Part shown: piece after piece, positions 10,968 to 23,420 of the stretch
Layout: each line of letters starts with the position of its first letter
Numbering within the stretch: position 1 is the stretch's first letter
Source: Toxorhynchites rutilus septentrionalis
Lineage: Eukaryota > Arthropoda > Insecta > Diptera > Culicidae
Reading direction: 5' to 3'
Length of the DNA: 64,000 bases
Assembly: GCF_029784135.1 (NCBI RefSeq)
Contig: NC_073745.1
Coordinates: 106,712,365 to 106,776,364 of the forward strand
Notes under the pieces: model-generated
Databases searched by the model: none
What the model was told of the DNA's origin: nothing
What the model saw: only the letters and a program-made list of their open reading frames with translations
Translations under genes and position numbers: made by a program

Positions 10968-12801
10968 AAAATAATGATATAATGGATAGTAAAAATATTA
11001 TTTGTTTTATTTTTACGGAGCTCGAGAAAACGTCAGAAATTCGTGTCTCTACACTAGAGTACCCCCTTAATGGTGAGTTTAATTTTCTTAAAATACGGTG
11101 AGCACAGGAGGAATAAGCTGGTATTTTACGAAGAACTTAAATCCGGGGATTGACGGATTGGTGCATTGACAAGACGTCTTAATATATTCGTTACGGAGGT
11201 GCTATGAAATATAAATCATATGAGGTGTTTCATATGTTTACTTATATTTCTCTCTATAATTCAAAATTAAATGGAATAGAGCTATTTGAAATCACGCTGA
11301 AATTAAGTTTTTCAATAATTTTATCATACACTGTTCAGATAAACATGGAAACAACATGGAAGGTAAATAATATTGCACAGATCATGCACAATAAACAAGT
11401 ATGAGCAAAAAGATGCTGTAAGTTGGTCTTGGTTACTAATGTTTGTCATTGACTGTAGCTACCACCTTATGTACAATGTTTTAAAAATCAAAGAGGTTCG
11501 GAACAGCGATCGGGTCATTCGGCGTGGAATTTCTGAATATTGCAATGAACACCAATGAATTTCTGAATATTACAATGAACACCACGAGATATATCGGACA
11601 TAAAAAAATCATGTTTATTTCTTTTCCATTTTTTCAGCCAGCAATTAGTCAACAGTATTTGTTAAGGTTGAGAGTAAAGTTGTAACTTTAAATCTAGATG
11701 TATGATTAAAAATTATGTGCAGCAAAGATGTTGGAAAATTAGTTAACTATCCAGGACTAATTACATTTTGAGTACACTTCAATATTATATTCAAATACAA
11801 TGATTTTAATCGAAAATTTATTTCAATATTAATGTTTGTTAGAACTCAAAATATGACAATTTTTCTTTTTTTTTGCATATTTTTTTCGATTTTTTTCTGC
11901 ATATTTTTGTTGGAAAACTCTTTCAATTTAATGAAATTGGATGTATGCATAGTGGTGCCTTGACGAATTCACCGGGATGAAAATATTATTTTTTTTAATT
12001 TATGAAATTTCAATGCACATTAGACAATACACGAACATTATTTTCATTGGATAAAATATGTTATATCTCAAAAAAGGTTAGTGCTAGAGTAAAACGTTAC
12101 AAATTGTTTTTATTGTAAAATCGCATATAGATTCCGTTTGTTATATCATTTTTCTATAACAATAACGATTTCGCAAAGTATTGAAGTATAATAAATTAAG
12201 AAAAAATATATCATCTTAGTTTTAGTGAATCTAATGCGGCAATACTATTCGTCAAACTTTTTTTAATTCTTTGGATTGGAAATATCGAAAGGAACATGTT
12301 TTGAGTTATAATAACTTTTATTATCAAAATCAGTTTTTGAGTGAATTTTTTTGACGGTCTAATTTTGACTAAACAGTTTATTAATTTACCAACAGCTTAG
12401 CTGTGTTTCATATTTCAACCAGACATCTGGAATTCAAGTCATTATTTTTGAAGAAAAGGTCTGTGGTTCTTGGTATATCCTTTTTAAAAATCAATCGCAA
12501 TTTAAATTGGTCTTCGGTATGGAAAATAATGATTTTGGGTAGCTGCCACTTTAGGACTTCTAAAAAATACGCTTGAGTCAAAATAATCGTTCCACTAGCG
12601 GATAACACTCAGGAAAATGCGTATGATACGATTCATTGAAATCGAATGCTCTCCAATTCGATTTATTATTCATTTGGTGTAGAAATTCTCATGTCTAATC
12701 ATAAAATCAAATTTTCTAAGAAATAAATTATCAAATCTGGTCGTTGGAAATGACATCTTGAATTGTATTGTATCCCAAAATAATATCAAAAAATATTACT
12801 A
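10968..12801. other. AT-rich DNA, no gene seen
   Basis: Mostly AT-rich with T runs at 11860-11910. A short direct repeat (TTTCTGAATATTGCAATGAACACC and a near copy) lies at 11529-11583. Nothing here codes for a recognisable protein. Repeat L copy 2 occupies 12220-12380. Confidence 0.4.
12220..12380 (+). repeat. Dispersed repeat L, copy 2
   Basis: Diverged partner of 9062-9260, with GTGAATCTAATGCGGC, a TTCGTCAAACTTTTTT stretch and CATGTTTTGAGTTATAATAA in the same order. Boundaries are not defined. Confidence 0.4.
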
Positions 12802-12900
12802 CAGTGAAGTCTCGATTATATCACTGGGCGTTTTTATCACGCCTCGTTTATATCACTCTCGATTTAATCACTCTAAATATTTCGTTTATATCACGTTTTT
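12802..12900 (+). mobile_element. pogo/Tigger-like terminal sequence
   Basis: A TA at 12800-12801 is followed by CAGTGAAGTCTCGATTATAT and then repeated blocks of TTTATATCAC. CAGTG(A) plus a CTCGATTATA box next to a TA resembles pogo/Tigger-type ends, and it partly resembles the ends of element F (CAGG..GGACTCGATTATA). The opposite inverted end is not found in the window, so this is a partial copy. Confidence 0.45.
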
Positions 12901-15900
12901 CGAAACAAAAGAAATAATATGAAAATTTCAATTCGTTGTTGAGTTGTTGAACTATCAAAACTTTATAAAAATAGTTCCATTTGAAGGTAGCCGGTGATAC
13001 ATTTTTGTGACAGCTTTTACGAATTGAAGTTTGTATTCATTCCTTTGGAACGAAAAATAGACGAGATAAAAAATCCTTCGGGACGTGAAAGGTTCAAGTG
13101 AATGTAAGATATAGGAAGTGACCACTTCCATGTCAAGACTTATGTGCCCAGAGCACCAGAAAGTTGGACGTCAAAGATAACATTTTAAAGATACTAAAAA
13201 ATGATTCACTTGTAAAAAAACTAAAAAAATGTGCGTCATTTTGGAGCACTTGCGTGTAGTAGTGCCTTTATTTCAAAAATAATTTTGGCATTCGTAAGCT
13301 TCAAATATTTTCTGTCCCGATTATCCGATTATCAGGTAAAGGATAATTTCAATCAGGTATATAATCTCGATTATCGCGACGAATCTAGTTTACTTTTCAA
13401 AATATTAAAACATTGCAATAACTCATTCGGAGGAAAAAAAAGTTGCATAAATCATTGCTGACAAATCGAATAACTTTCATATCGTGTTCCTATTTTACTG
13501 ATACTCTTAAACAGCCATTGATAATAATTTTAAAAGATCGAATAATCTTCGATGTTTCAAAGATTTATCACTTAGAGTGTACTACCCAGGTTCTGCTGTT
13601 GCTGGGTGAACCGGCGACTATTTTGTTAATGGTTCCAAAATCAATATGTTTTGGAAGCTTGCCAGTTTTTTATAAGAAAAACTACAACCTAAAACCGTTT
13701 TACTAATATGATGGATAACTGCTCTGCGCACCATTAAGGTGAATAAATTTTCTCTGATATTATATTAATAAGAGCTTTTTCTACAAATGCCGAATGCAAT
13801 ATCTGTTGCGCAACCAATGTACCTGGGCATAATTCGAAATATAAATCTAATCTAGAAAAAATAGAATTCAATCATGTTAAATTTAGAAACACTGAAGAAC
13901 GTTGAAAGATGTATTATGATGGATTTTTTTGACTATTCAAGTCTTGGCACCATGTTTATGATTCCATGTCAAACTTGTTTATTCCTGCTCCTGAAACTCA
14001 AATAGTTGTACCGGAATTCGAAGAAGAAAGAATGTTTCACAGTGTCACATGTTATGAGTATAGAGAATGGCCGATTAGAAAGGATTGAAACTGTTGATTG
14101 AAGATATTGACAACTCTGAAATATGCATCAGCAGAAGACAGTTCACAACGAATGACAGTAAATAATTCGAGTTGAAAGATTGAATATGCAGAACAAATCA
14201 CGTTTATAGTATACGAGCGTTTTTAAGAAATACATGAGAAATTGTTCTGAGAAAAGCTTTGCAAAAATAATCTTGATATGTTATGTTGCAATGTGTAATA
14301 ATATGTTGTATTACAACTCATGTGATAGATAATGCAATAATTGAATTTATATATATTTTTCATGTCTCAGGAAAAAGTGTTTAAATTATACATTTTGGGA
14401 GATAAAACACAGTTTTTTCACAACAAAAATCTGTTTCGAATATATCACACGAAAATATTCTCTAAGCGTTATATAATCGAGACGTTCTGTATTACTATTT
14501 TGTGTTACAACTCCAACACGAAACTGCGGAACAATTGTTACTGAAGAATTAGTCCACGCAGAACATTAATCAAACAGAGATCATTGAATCCTTTTTTTCA
14601 CCGATATGTATCTTCTCCGATATTTTTAGTCGTGAGGGGCGCCGAGATGCGATGTACGCTCCACATCCAGAGAAAAAAAAAGGTTAGATCCTATCGGAAT
14701 TCAATTAGGATCGAACTGCGGGATTTGGGCGTAACGACCTTCGCGCATCGAAAAAAAACAGCAAAGAAAACGGCGAAACATTCCAAATTTTACGCCCTCG
14801 AACATCAAAGCGATTTAACGCGGCAGGATTTCGCGATTAGTCGATTTGTATAGCGCCACATTCACATCCATATAGCAGCGGATGCTGGCAGTCGGAAGCG
14901 CGGGTAAATTGTTCTTTCATCTCGCGTCTTAAAGCGGGGATATGTACCAACAACAACAATAACAACGGCAACAGGAGCGACGAAAAAAAGGACTCATTTT
15001 TTTACCTTTCTCGAGGATTCGGTTGCTAAACTTGGGACTTGGGTTTTTCGCATCTTACCTGGAAAGAGAAGAGATAAAATAGAGGGGGTTAATTTGGGGT
15101 GTGGGTGAATTTTCAGTGTGGATGGAAATTCAATTCGACAGGCAGAGTAACCTAAATATAGGTGGGAAAGTGACACGTTAAACGGATGAGAAATTTTGTA
15201 TCCTCCTATGGCTTCCTAACAGTCAATAAAGTTCATCCATCGTCCCACGCAAAGGCGGATCACACCCGAGACGCAAGACATCATCTGCGCTCGAAAACGG
15301 AGCAGTAGTCAACTCGATTGAATTCATGGCACGTGACAATCGAGCCTTCTAATTCTATCATCGTTCATAAATTTGATTGATTTCCAATCGTGCGCACGTG
15401 TTCGGAAGAGTCCTGGAAGGGCCATTATTTCCGGACGGTCCCACGTGTAGAGTTTCACGCTCGAAGAAACGCCAATGAATACGTCGTCCGAAAGCAGCCA
15501 CCACCAGCTGGCGAGTGTCGTGGTGTGTTTCCGAAGAGCCCTCGTTCCGGAAGACAACCACTTCAATTAATTTTAGATTTAAAATTCACCTCGCTTCAGT
15601 AGGATTTGGATGGAAGTGTCTGTCTTCGCTCCATCCTTAGGCGTAAGGCACGGGAAGGAAGAGAGGGGCACTGGTGAGTCTGCCAGGGGGAGTCTCTTGA
15701 GTTTTAGAGTCGTTCCAAAATCCGACCTCCGCTCGCAGAAACACCATATGCCGGAGAACAGCCAGAAGGAAGCGACGCTTTTCTCCAACAAAGGCCTAAA
15801 CATAACGTGGAGAACGTGGTTTTGATGAGCTGACGGCTCTTATGATCCCAGCGCAAAGCACCATCTATCATGAGGCCCATTGTCGGCCTGCAAGAAGAGG

Positions 15901-17255
15901 CCTGATATCTCTCGTATGTAGGTATGTACTCGCATGTGGCGAATGCTCGCAAATGTGTAGCAGCTGAAGAAACTTGTTTTAAAAGCTGCTTCATCCTTTT
16001 CATGTTCATGGGCGAGAGAACAACGGTGGCTGACTTGGTGTGAGCGAAGTACTGTCTGCTTCAAGAGGCGCTGTGCAGTTATTATGTTAACAGCATCCGG
16101 CCTACCATTCCGGTTTTGGCACCGATGAACACATCCTCAATTATTCTGGGCCGGTTCTGCGCTGACGGGCTTTCGGGCGGACACTTGTGATGTTTCCTAA
16201 TGTGCCGAAAAAGTCACACTTTCCCCCCGTAAAAACCAATGCACAATCAGGGCATGGCCAATCTCGAGCACACAAGAAGGTGATGACATGTCGCTTTTCT
16301 TGTTTGTGTGTGTGTGTGTTTACCTCCTAATGACGTTGACTCGGTAATGCCGTGGTGTTTAGCAAACACGCTGAGGGATGCCGCACCATATGATTGATGG
16401 ACCATAAAAACCGACCAAAATGGTTCGTTATATCCTCATCTTTCCGCAGCGGAGCGCACGATTGCGTGAACCATCGCGTGATTTGCTGGATTCATCTGAA
16501 TATTTCGAAGCCAACTCGTCGAGTTAGCATCACTTTTTCCGCATTCCACCCAATTAAGCTACCCATCATCATCGGGTTGCAGCTTCAATTTCGCCGTCTC
16601 AAACCAACACATCCAAACATCGCAACCACCAGCACCAGGACGTGTGAGGTCCCATCTTCATCCAGTCCGCATGTCGTGATTGATGTTGTCACGCGGTGAA
16701 ATGTCAGCGCACACCAAACGTGTACCCAAAAACTCTTCAAATCCAAATCGTCGGGATTGATCAACTGGAATACTCTCAACAGATTCGCGCCAGCATCCGT
16801 TACGACCACCCATCGTAGGGGAGCCAGGGAGGAGGGTGTTGTGCATTTCACATTTTCACCTGAGCGCGTGGGTGTTTGGTTTTCCCCGGAGGTCACGCCG
16901 GGTTTGATTGCATGGTTGCGCTTCGTGGAATACGCAAAACTTACCGGCGGGTTTTGATGCTAGTTCGGGGGGAAATTTATGGCCTGAAGGAAATAAACCC
17001 TCTGGTTCACAAGTTTTATTGGAATGATGCTTCCCGAAACAAGTTTTATCATCGAACGTTTGCGTGTGGTTAGAATCCCCTCTGTTGCAACTGTTTGGAG
17101 TCCAACGAATTGGTAAGTATATACAGGAACTTTTTCGTCACCTAGCCCTGCTAAATGTTACTTGCCGAATGATTCGGCTCAATTTTGCTATGTAAAATTA
17201 GGTCCAGTGGGTAATAAATTCACTGGTGAATAAAAACAAATAACTTTACAAATAA
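12901..17255. other. AT-rich DNA followed by non-repetitive island 2, no gene seen
   Basis: 12901-14580 is AT-rich with no recognisable coding. From about 14580 to 17100 the DNA becomes GC-richer and shares nothing with the rest of the window; it has CAACAACAACAATAACAAC at about 14951 and a GT run at 16305-16320. Short open frames on both strands lack known motifs. Possibly host intronic or intergenic DNA. Confidence 0.4.
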
Positions 17256-17674
17256 TCCAATAATATTCTTATTATGGATTTCAGGACTATTTCGGAATCA
17301 AGTCTCAACAATGATCAGGTTTCTGCAACTGTTAGCGGTGTACCCTGCCTGGCATCTGTTGGAGCCTGCCCTGTAATATACTTCAAATCCGTAGAAGGGA
17401 CTTGCTGTAAACTCAAGAAATCTACGAATGCTGGACCCGACAATATCCCATCTGTAATTTTGAAGATGTGCTCTAACAGCCTCTCGGTACCGCTGAGTAT
17501 CTCTTTCCGGCACTTTTCCGAATGCATGGAAAAAGTCTTTCGTCTCCCATAACATCGCAGTAACTAGGCTTCAGCGGCTTGGTTCTTTCTTCAACTGTTT
17601 ACGCTCTTATCTTACCAAATGTGTCATGTCAGTGTAACATCTGTTGTTCCGCAAGAGAGTCATCTCGGTGCAGA
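17256..17674 (+). pseudogene. Jockey/CR1-type LINE reverse transcriptase, segment 1
   Basis: Encodes LKKSTNAGPDNIPSVILKMC, the conserved entry to the finger region of non-LTR reverse transcriptases, then in broken frames QRLGSFFNCLRSYLT and SVVPQESHLGADIP, a degraded version of the SGVPQGSHLGPLLF motif B. Part of the palm between these is deleted. A mariner remnant begins at 17675 and the same reverse transcriptase resumes at 18106. No RNase H region is seen. The element is 5' truncated and dead. Confidence 0.8.
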
Positions 17675-18105
17675 CATTCCCTATGATCAGAAAGTAACGG
17701 GAATTTTTGAATATAACAAAATAAAGTTGAATTTTAGACAAATTTATTTTATCTCCTTCAACACACGATTCATCTGAAGTAACACACATATGCCAATGCT
17801 TGACCCAGTCCTCCATGCATCCCTGGTAGGCCGACGAAGGGGTGGCTTTTAGTTCCCTCATCGGATTCTCTTTGATCTTCTCGATCGACTGAAATCTCTA
17901 TCCACGAAGTGGCAACTTCAACTTGGAGTACAAAACAAAGTCGCACGGGACCATATCAGGTGAATACGGTGCTTGCTCGATGGTATTTACTTGGTGTTTG
18001 GTCAAATAATTCAGTACAATTCGGGCTTGGTGCGATGGCGCGTTATTATCATGTAAAATTCAAGAATTGTCGGCCCACACCTCCCGCCGTTTGAGAAAGA
18101 AATTT
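17675..18105 (-). pseudogene. mariner-type transposase remnant
   Basis: On the minus strand it reads a catalytic block HDNNAPSHQARIVLNYL, then EQAPYSPDMVPCDF (third catalytic D), then a typical C-terminus including MRELKATPSSAYQGCMEDW and EGDKINL, with frameshifts. The 3' terminus at 17676 reads CCCTATGATCAGAAAGTAAC. The N-terminal half is absent. It sits inside the LINE pseudogene and interrupts its reverse transcriptase. Confidence 0.8.
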
Positions 18106-18522
18106 ATGTTTGAAGTGCTTGAACGCATCATGATCGCAGATGATTTCAAATTATTCCTTCCTGTGGATTCCACTGGAAACGTAGAGTTTATTCAACAGTT
18201 GGATATTTTCGCTGAATGGTGTGTAAATAACAGAGAACTCTAAACTCATCAAAGTGTTCGGTGATATCGTTTTCCCGTAAGCACTCTTCGATAATCTTAG
18301 TCCCTTAAGACCTTGGCGTCATGTTGGACTCCAAGCTGACGTTTCGTACCCACGTTTCTTACATCACGAAGCGTCCAAATAACTTGTCATCATTTTTCGC
18401 GTTTCAAAGCAATTGCATCAAAGCACTGCGAATTGGTAGATCAATTCTTGAGTATGCATGTGTAGTGTGCTCTCCATATTACCAAAAATATCATTCAGCG
18501 AATTGAATCAATTCAACGGAAA
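18106..18522 (+). pseudogene. LINE reverse transcriptase, segment 2
   Basis: Continues the LINE from 17674. It reads IADDFKLFLPVDSTGNVEF (a degraded YADD motif C), then IFAEWCVNN, a frame break, then LGVMLDSKLTFRTHVSYIT and LVRSILEYA-like text, ending in RIESIQRK at the AAA of 18520-18522. The foldback element begins at the next base, and the same frame continues at 22560. Several stops and shifts are present. Confidence 0.8.
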
Positions 18523-20453
18523 GGGCCTGACCGGGTAAGGGAGTAAAAAGTGTCCCCAAACCAAATCACCAGCTGTATGGCAAATATTGTATAGGATATT
18601 AAATAAGAAATTTTGACGGTTTATGTGGTTTGACGTAGGATCTATAGTGAAAAACGTACTTTTTCGTTCATTTCACGCCATCTTCAAAAGCTTCGAGATA
18701 AAAATTTGAAAAAAAATACTGAATGTGCATCTTACTACGGTGTATCACGAAAAATTATAAAAAAAAACTTTTACCAAAAATTGAAGTACTGAAAAAATAT
18801 TGAAATGTTGAAATTTTTTTTTCTAATCTAGAGATTCAGTATTACTCTAATTCATATATAAATGCGTTCCTACGGCTTTTATGGATATGTGTGATTCTTT
18901 TCAGATTCTTTTTTCAGTGTTGCGCGGTACAAAAAAATATGTTTTATATTTCCAAAGGGTCTGGCTGGGTAAGGGAGTAAAAAGTGGCCTCAAACCAAAT
19001 CACCAGCTGTATGGAAAATATTGTATGGAGTACTAAATAAAACATTTTGGCAGTAGTACTATATATTTGAGTCCTTATATCCATATAGTCCATAGGATCT
19101 ATGGTGAAACAAGCACCTTCTTGTTTTTTTTACGCCATTCTTAATAGCTTTGAAACAAAAATATGGAAAAATTGAAAGTACATCTTACTAAGGTTTATCG
19201 ACCAATATTTTCAAACAATTTCTTCGTCAAAAAATCAAATATTAAAAAAAATAAATTAATTTTTATTTTAATTTTAGAATAAACTTTTTTTTTTATTCTG
19301 AGATTCAGTACTACTCTAGTTTGTATTCAAATTTCTTCCTACGTCTATTCTAGGTGTGTGATTTTTTTCAGAATTTTTAGAGTGTTTTTCACGGTACAAA
19401 AAAAAATATTTTCAGGCATTTCGAAATGTTGAAAGAAATATTACCTAGAGACCCCCTTTTACTCTATTTTTTCTTTAAATGCATTCATATGTGTTGTTTT
19501 TTCCACATGTAGCGTAATTTTTTCTTGAATTTTTAAGAGAATTGCGCGAAAAAAATTTATTTTTGCCTTTGGGCATTTTTAGTTTATTTTGAATTTAGAG
19601 ACCCAGTACTGCTCTGATATTTATTTAAATTTTGTTTTTATATGTCTAAATTTTGTCGGTATATTACTCTAAACTGCGCTGTACAAAGGTTTTTTTCTCA
19701 TATCTTGAAATATATGAGATTATCTTTACATTGAATTTAAATGGTTTACCAAATTTATAGGAGTCAGCAGTACGATAGAGCTCTGTGAGAAAAAATAAAG
19801 TCCTTGTGGAAAGATCATACGGATTAATGAGAAAACACTTAAAAGCATCCAAATTATTATTATTTTTTTATTGTAATCTTACAATTGAGAACCACGAATA
19901 CAATAAAATAATCGATTTCAAGAAAATAAAAATAATAATACAGACGATGAAGAAAATTATGTTTGTGTCTCGTAATGCTCTTAAACATTCAGGAAAAAAT
20001 TACACCACATGTAGAAAAAAAGACACATACGAACGCATTTAAATAAAAATTAGAACAGAAGCTGGTCTCAAAGTTATATTCTTTTCAAAAAAAAATTATT
20101 TTCAAAATACATTAAATTTTTTTGATGAAAAAATTGTTTGAAGATATTTATCGATACACCTTAGTAGGATGAACATTCAGTATTTTTTCCACATTTTTGT
20201 CTCAAAGCTATTGAGAATGGCGTGAAAAAAACGAGAAGGTGCATTTTTCACCATAGATCCTATGGTGTACCATATAAGGACTTATATGTATGGTACTACT
20301 GCCAAAATGTTTTATTTACGACTCTATACAATATTTTCGATACAGCTGGTGATTTGGTTTAAAGACACATTTTACTCCCTTACCCAGCCAGACCCCTTTG
20401 GAAATTTAAAAAAAAAATTGTACCGCGCAACACTGAAAAAAAATCTGAAAAAA

Positions 20454-22239
20454 CAGGAAGTGGGTTATATCTATGGTATAACCGCAAGGGTGACGTAGGA
20501 CTATCGTTGATTTAGAGATCATTTGTTCGAAGTTGAATCTAAATCCATTCTGAATGAATGAATAAATGAATATTTGGGGGACTTCGAAAACGAGAGCTTT
20601 ACGTTGGAGGCACAAGGTTTTATGCATCCAATATAGGATACGAAAAACCTTGTTCTGAAGAATAATCTTCAGTAATATATGGATATTTTATGGATAGAAA
20701 ACATTAAAATAAACTCTTTCGCTTGAATGTAATTTTCAATTCCAAGGGGAACTGGCAGATTATTTTCCAGCAAGGATTAGATATTTCCACATTTTCCTCG
20801 ATGCTGGAAGCCCACCAGTGGTTAATACTAACTCGATAACCACCTTTTAATAGTACTTGATTGAAAAATATTTGGTCACAGTGTTACATGGATAGAAAAC
20901 ATTCAAATAAACTCTTTCACATGAATGTATTTTGAAAATTCCCAAAGGAACTGGCAGATTATTTTCCAGCAATGATTAGATCTTTCCGGAACTTTCTCGA
21001 TGCTGAATGGCATCCTAACGGAAAGAGTTCTGCGCGTGTATGTGTCGATCCTTCGCCGTCCACCTCCTCCAGCACGTTAGGCAATGATGTTGTCTTGTCG
21101 ATGTCCTCACGAAAAATGAATGTGTCTCACCACCAGAATATCGCTTAAGTATGCTTTTTGTGTGTGATTGAATCGAGAGAAGGTGTGGTTTACGATGGCA
21201 ATTTGGAAGGCAAACTAGAGGGGAATGAACTCTCTGAGCTCGGAACTTTCGGCGACTGAGCAATAATCGATTGCGGGCGCATACAACATTGGATAAGGAA
21301 ATATCCTACTGATGGGGAAGAATAATCTTCTGAAGCTATCCTGTTAATTGCGATTGATTGAAAAACCACAAAACCAAATGTATTTGATCACAGTGTTACA
21401 TGGAAAGAAAACATTCAAATAAACTCTTTAACATGAATATATTTTGAAAATTTCCAAAGGAACTGGCAGATTATTTTCAGTAACGATTAGATATTTCCAC
21501 ATTTTCCTCGATACTGGAAGCCCACCACTGGTTAATGCCAACTCGATAACCACCTGTTAATAGCACTTGATTGAAACATATTTGGTCACAGTGTTACATG
21601 GATATAAAACATTCAATTAAACTCTTTCACATGAATATATTTTGAAAATTCCCAAAGGAACTGGCAGATTATTTTCCAGCAATGATTAGATCTTTCCGGA
21701 ACTTTCTCGATGCTGGAAGCCCACCAGTGGTTAATGCCAACTCGATAACCACCTATTAATAGCCGCGCGTGTATGTGTGTGTAGCGATGTCTTCCCAGGG
21801 AACCGTTTGTGGCATCACTCTCCTCCTGATAGATTCCCTTCTGGCCTAGGGTGCACAAACAAGCTCTTGGTGACACCGTTCATCCGCGCTTTCATGATAA
21901 ATAAAGAGCTTCACCGCAACAGCGACAACATGCTCCAATCGCTGTTCAATTAGAACTGAGTGGATTTCCGAGCGCCGCTCGCTTATATACCGATTGGTGA
22001 TTTCAATAGCCTGTTGTGAAAGCAATTTTAAGACTATTGAAACAAGTTTTTGGATCAAAAAGTAACAAGTATATAACGCGTAGACATTTTATCTTTCGAA
22101 TGAAGTGTTTATCATACCATTTCGTTCAGTTGTTTAGGAGCTATTAACGCTCAAAATCTCGGTCTCCGGCGTAATGCTTTCGTTTTCGAAACTTTGATTT
22201 TACACCCCGGTATAGAAATGAAAGACGTAGTCCTACGTC
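20454..22239 (+). mobile_element. Helentron-like non-autonomous element, copy C2
   Basis: Both ends match C1 (start CAGGAAGTGGGTTATATC; subterminal TGACGTAGGACTA; end GACGTAGTCCTACGTC). It lies inside the right arm of foldback A1; the uninterrupted arm sequence at 18880-18915 shows the empty site, which is A-rich, so a short run of As flanks both sides. The internal block with GGAACTGGCAGATTATTTTC occurs four times (about 20749, 20949, 21460, 21658), more than in C1. No coding region. Confidence 0.7.
21955..22000 (-). promoter_or_regulatory. Promoter-like cassette inside C2 (TATA, Inr)
   Basis: Minus-strand CCAATCGG, TATATAAG (21983-21989 complement) and TCAGTT with its A at 21957, again 32 bases from the first T of the TATA box. 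The same spacing as in C1 is conserved although the CCAAT repeats differ. Confidence 0.45.
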
Positions 22240-22559
22240 AAAAATCACACATATCTAGAAAATAGAAACACATTTAAATATGATTTAGAGTAGTACTTAT
22301 TCTCTAAATCCTAAAAAAATCCTTTATACACCATAGTAAGATGCACATTCAGTTTTTTTTTCAAATTTTTATCTTGAAGCTTTTGAGGATGGCGTGAAAT
22401 AAACAAAAAAGTACGTTTTTCATTATAGATCCTACGCCAAACCACATAGCGGTTCGAATAAACCGCCAAAATTTCTTATTTAATACCCTATACGATATTT
22501 GCCATACAGCTGGTGATTTGGTTTGGGGACACTTTTCACTCCCTTACCCGGCCAAGCCC

Positions 22560-22831
22560 TTTGTCCGAATCGCCTTGCACAATTTGCCCTGGAATGATTC
22601 TCTGAATCTTCTCAGTTATGAGGACCGTTGTAGACTGATAGGTCCTGAACTTACTACATTTTCTAAGAGATGTTTCCAAGGCCCCTTTTACGTTAGACTT
22701 GATTTCAGCAAACACTAATTGTTCTGAACTCCTTCGGTAAATCAATTTTAACATTAGCCGACGTAATTTGCGTTCCAACAATTTTTTGTTCTTCCCATCA
22801 TCACGAACCCCTTTCTAATATGTGTTGTTGT
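22560..22831 (+). pseudogene. LINE reverse transcriptase, segment 3
   Basis: Picks up the reading frame left at 18522: FVRIALHNLPWNDSLNL, then LSYEDRCRLIGPEL, the thumb region following QRK in non-LTR elements (compare QRKFVRFALRNLPWYDP at 27985-28030). Further on, in shifted frames, INFNISRRNLRSNNF matches the C-terminal tail. A piggyBac-like MITE is inserted at the TTAA of 22832-22835. Confidence 0.8.
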
Positions 22832-22835
22832 TTAA

Positions 22836-23221
22836 CACGTTCGTCTCCCAAAGCTTTCTAAGTTTCTTGGAGATCCCAACATGCGGATTAAATATTAAAT
22901 GAAGATCAAACTTAGTTTGTAGACAACTTTTACATGATCTAGCAATATTTAATTTAATTTGAAGATGAATTGACAGTAATAACATATGCTAAAGCCATGT
23001 TATATGGGTTTTGCAAAAAGCTGCCATACAAACCATCCGCACTATAAATCAATAAAAAGTACAGTATAAATATTATAACAATATGGTTATGATTTTATTA
23101 TTTTTCTACACATCCAATAGTTACACTTAGGTGCCTATTCTATCAAATTACTTTTGAAAATCCTATTAAATTTGAACGAGGAAAGTGTCACCCATATCTG
23201 GGTGACGGGGCGTCGAAAGTG
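22836..23221. mobile_element. piggyBac-like MITE (copy G2)
   Basis: 386 bp element flanked by TTAA on both sides (22832-22835 and 23222-23225). The ends are imperfect inverted repeats: left CACGTTCGTCTCCCA, right CACTTTCGACGCCCC when reverse-complemented. Its left 250 bases are shared with 405-655. Non-coding. It is inserted in the 3' part of the LINE pseudogene. Confidence 0.8.
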
Positions 23222-23225
23222 TTAA

Positions 23226-23420
23226 TTGATATAGCTCCTGCTTCGATAGTCATCTTTCTCGTTAGTCTCATAAAGCTCTGTATTATGTAGTCCTCACATA
23301 GATTTAGTTAACAAATAAGTTTTAGGAAGTATTTGAAGACTAGCAATTAGGTTTTGTTTTATTAGGACACTAATGTAAAGCCTGTTGACGTTTTGTGAGT
23401 AAAATTTAGTGAACAAGAGT
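23226..23420 (+). pseudogene. LINE 3' tail, probable
   Basis: Follows the MITE and could be the end of the LINE coding region and its 3' untranslated part, since the LINE text breaks off exactly at the MITE. The residues are too degraded to prove it. Confidence 0.3.

Larger units (their letters stand above)
18523..22559. mobile_element. Long-arm foldback element, copy A1
   Basis: Begins GGGCCTGACCGGGTAAGG and ends with the inverted counterpart GGGCTTGGCCGGGTAAGG, so it has terminal inverted repeats. The inverted similarity continues inward for roughly 1 kb on each side once the C2 insertion (20454-22239) is removed. Each arm is modular: a second terminus-like unit (GGGTCTGGCTGGGTAAGG) occurs at 18957 and inverted at 20395, and blocks containing GAGATTCAGTACTACTCTA followed by GCGCGGTACAAAAAA recur three or four times per arm. 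It has no coding region. It splits a LINE reverse transcriptase precisely between AAA and TTT, with no visible target duplication. Confidence 0.8.
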
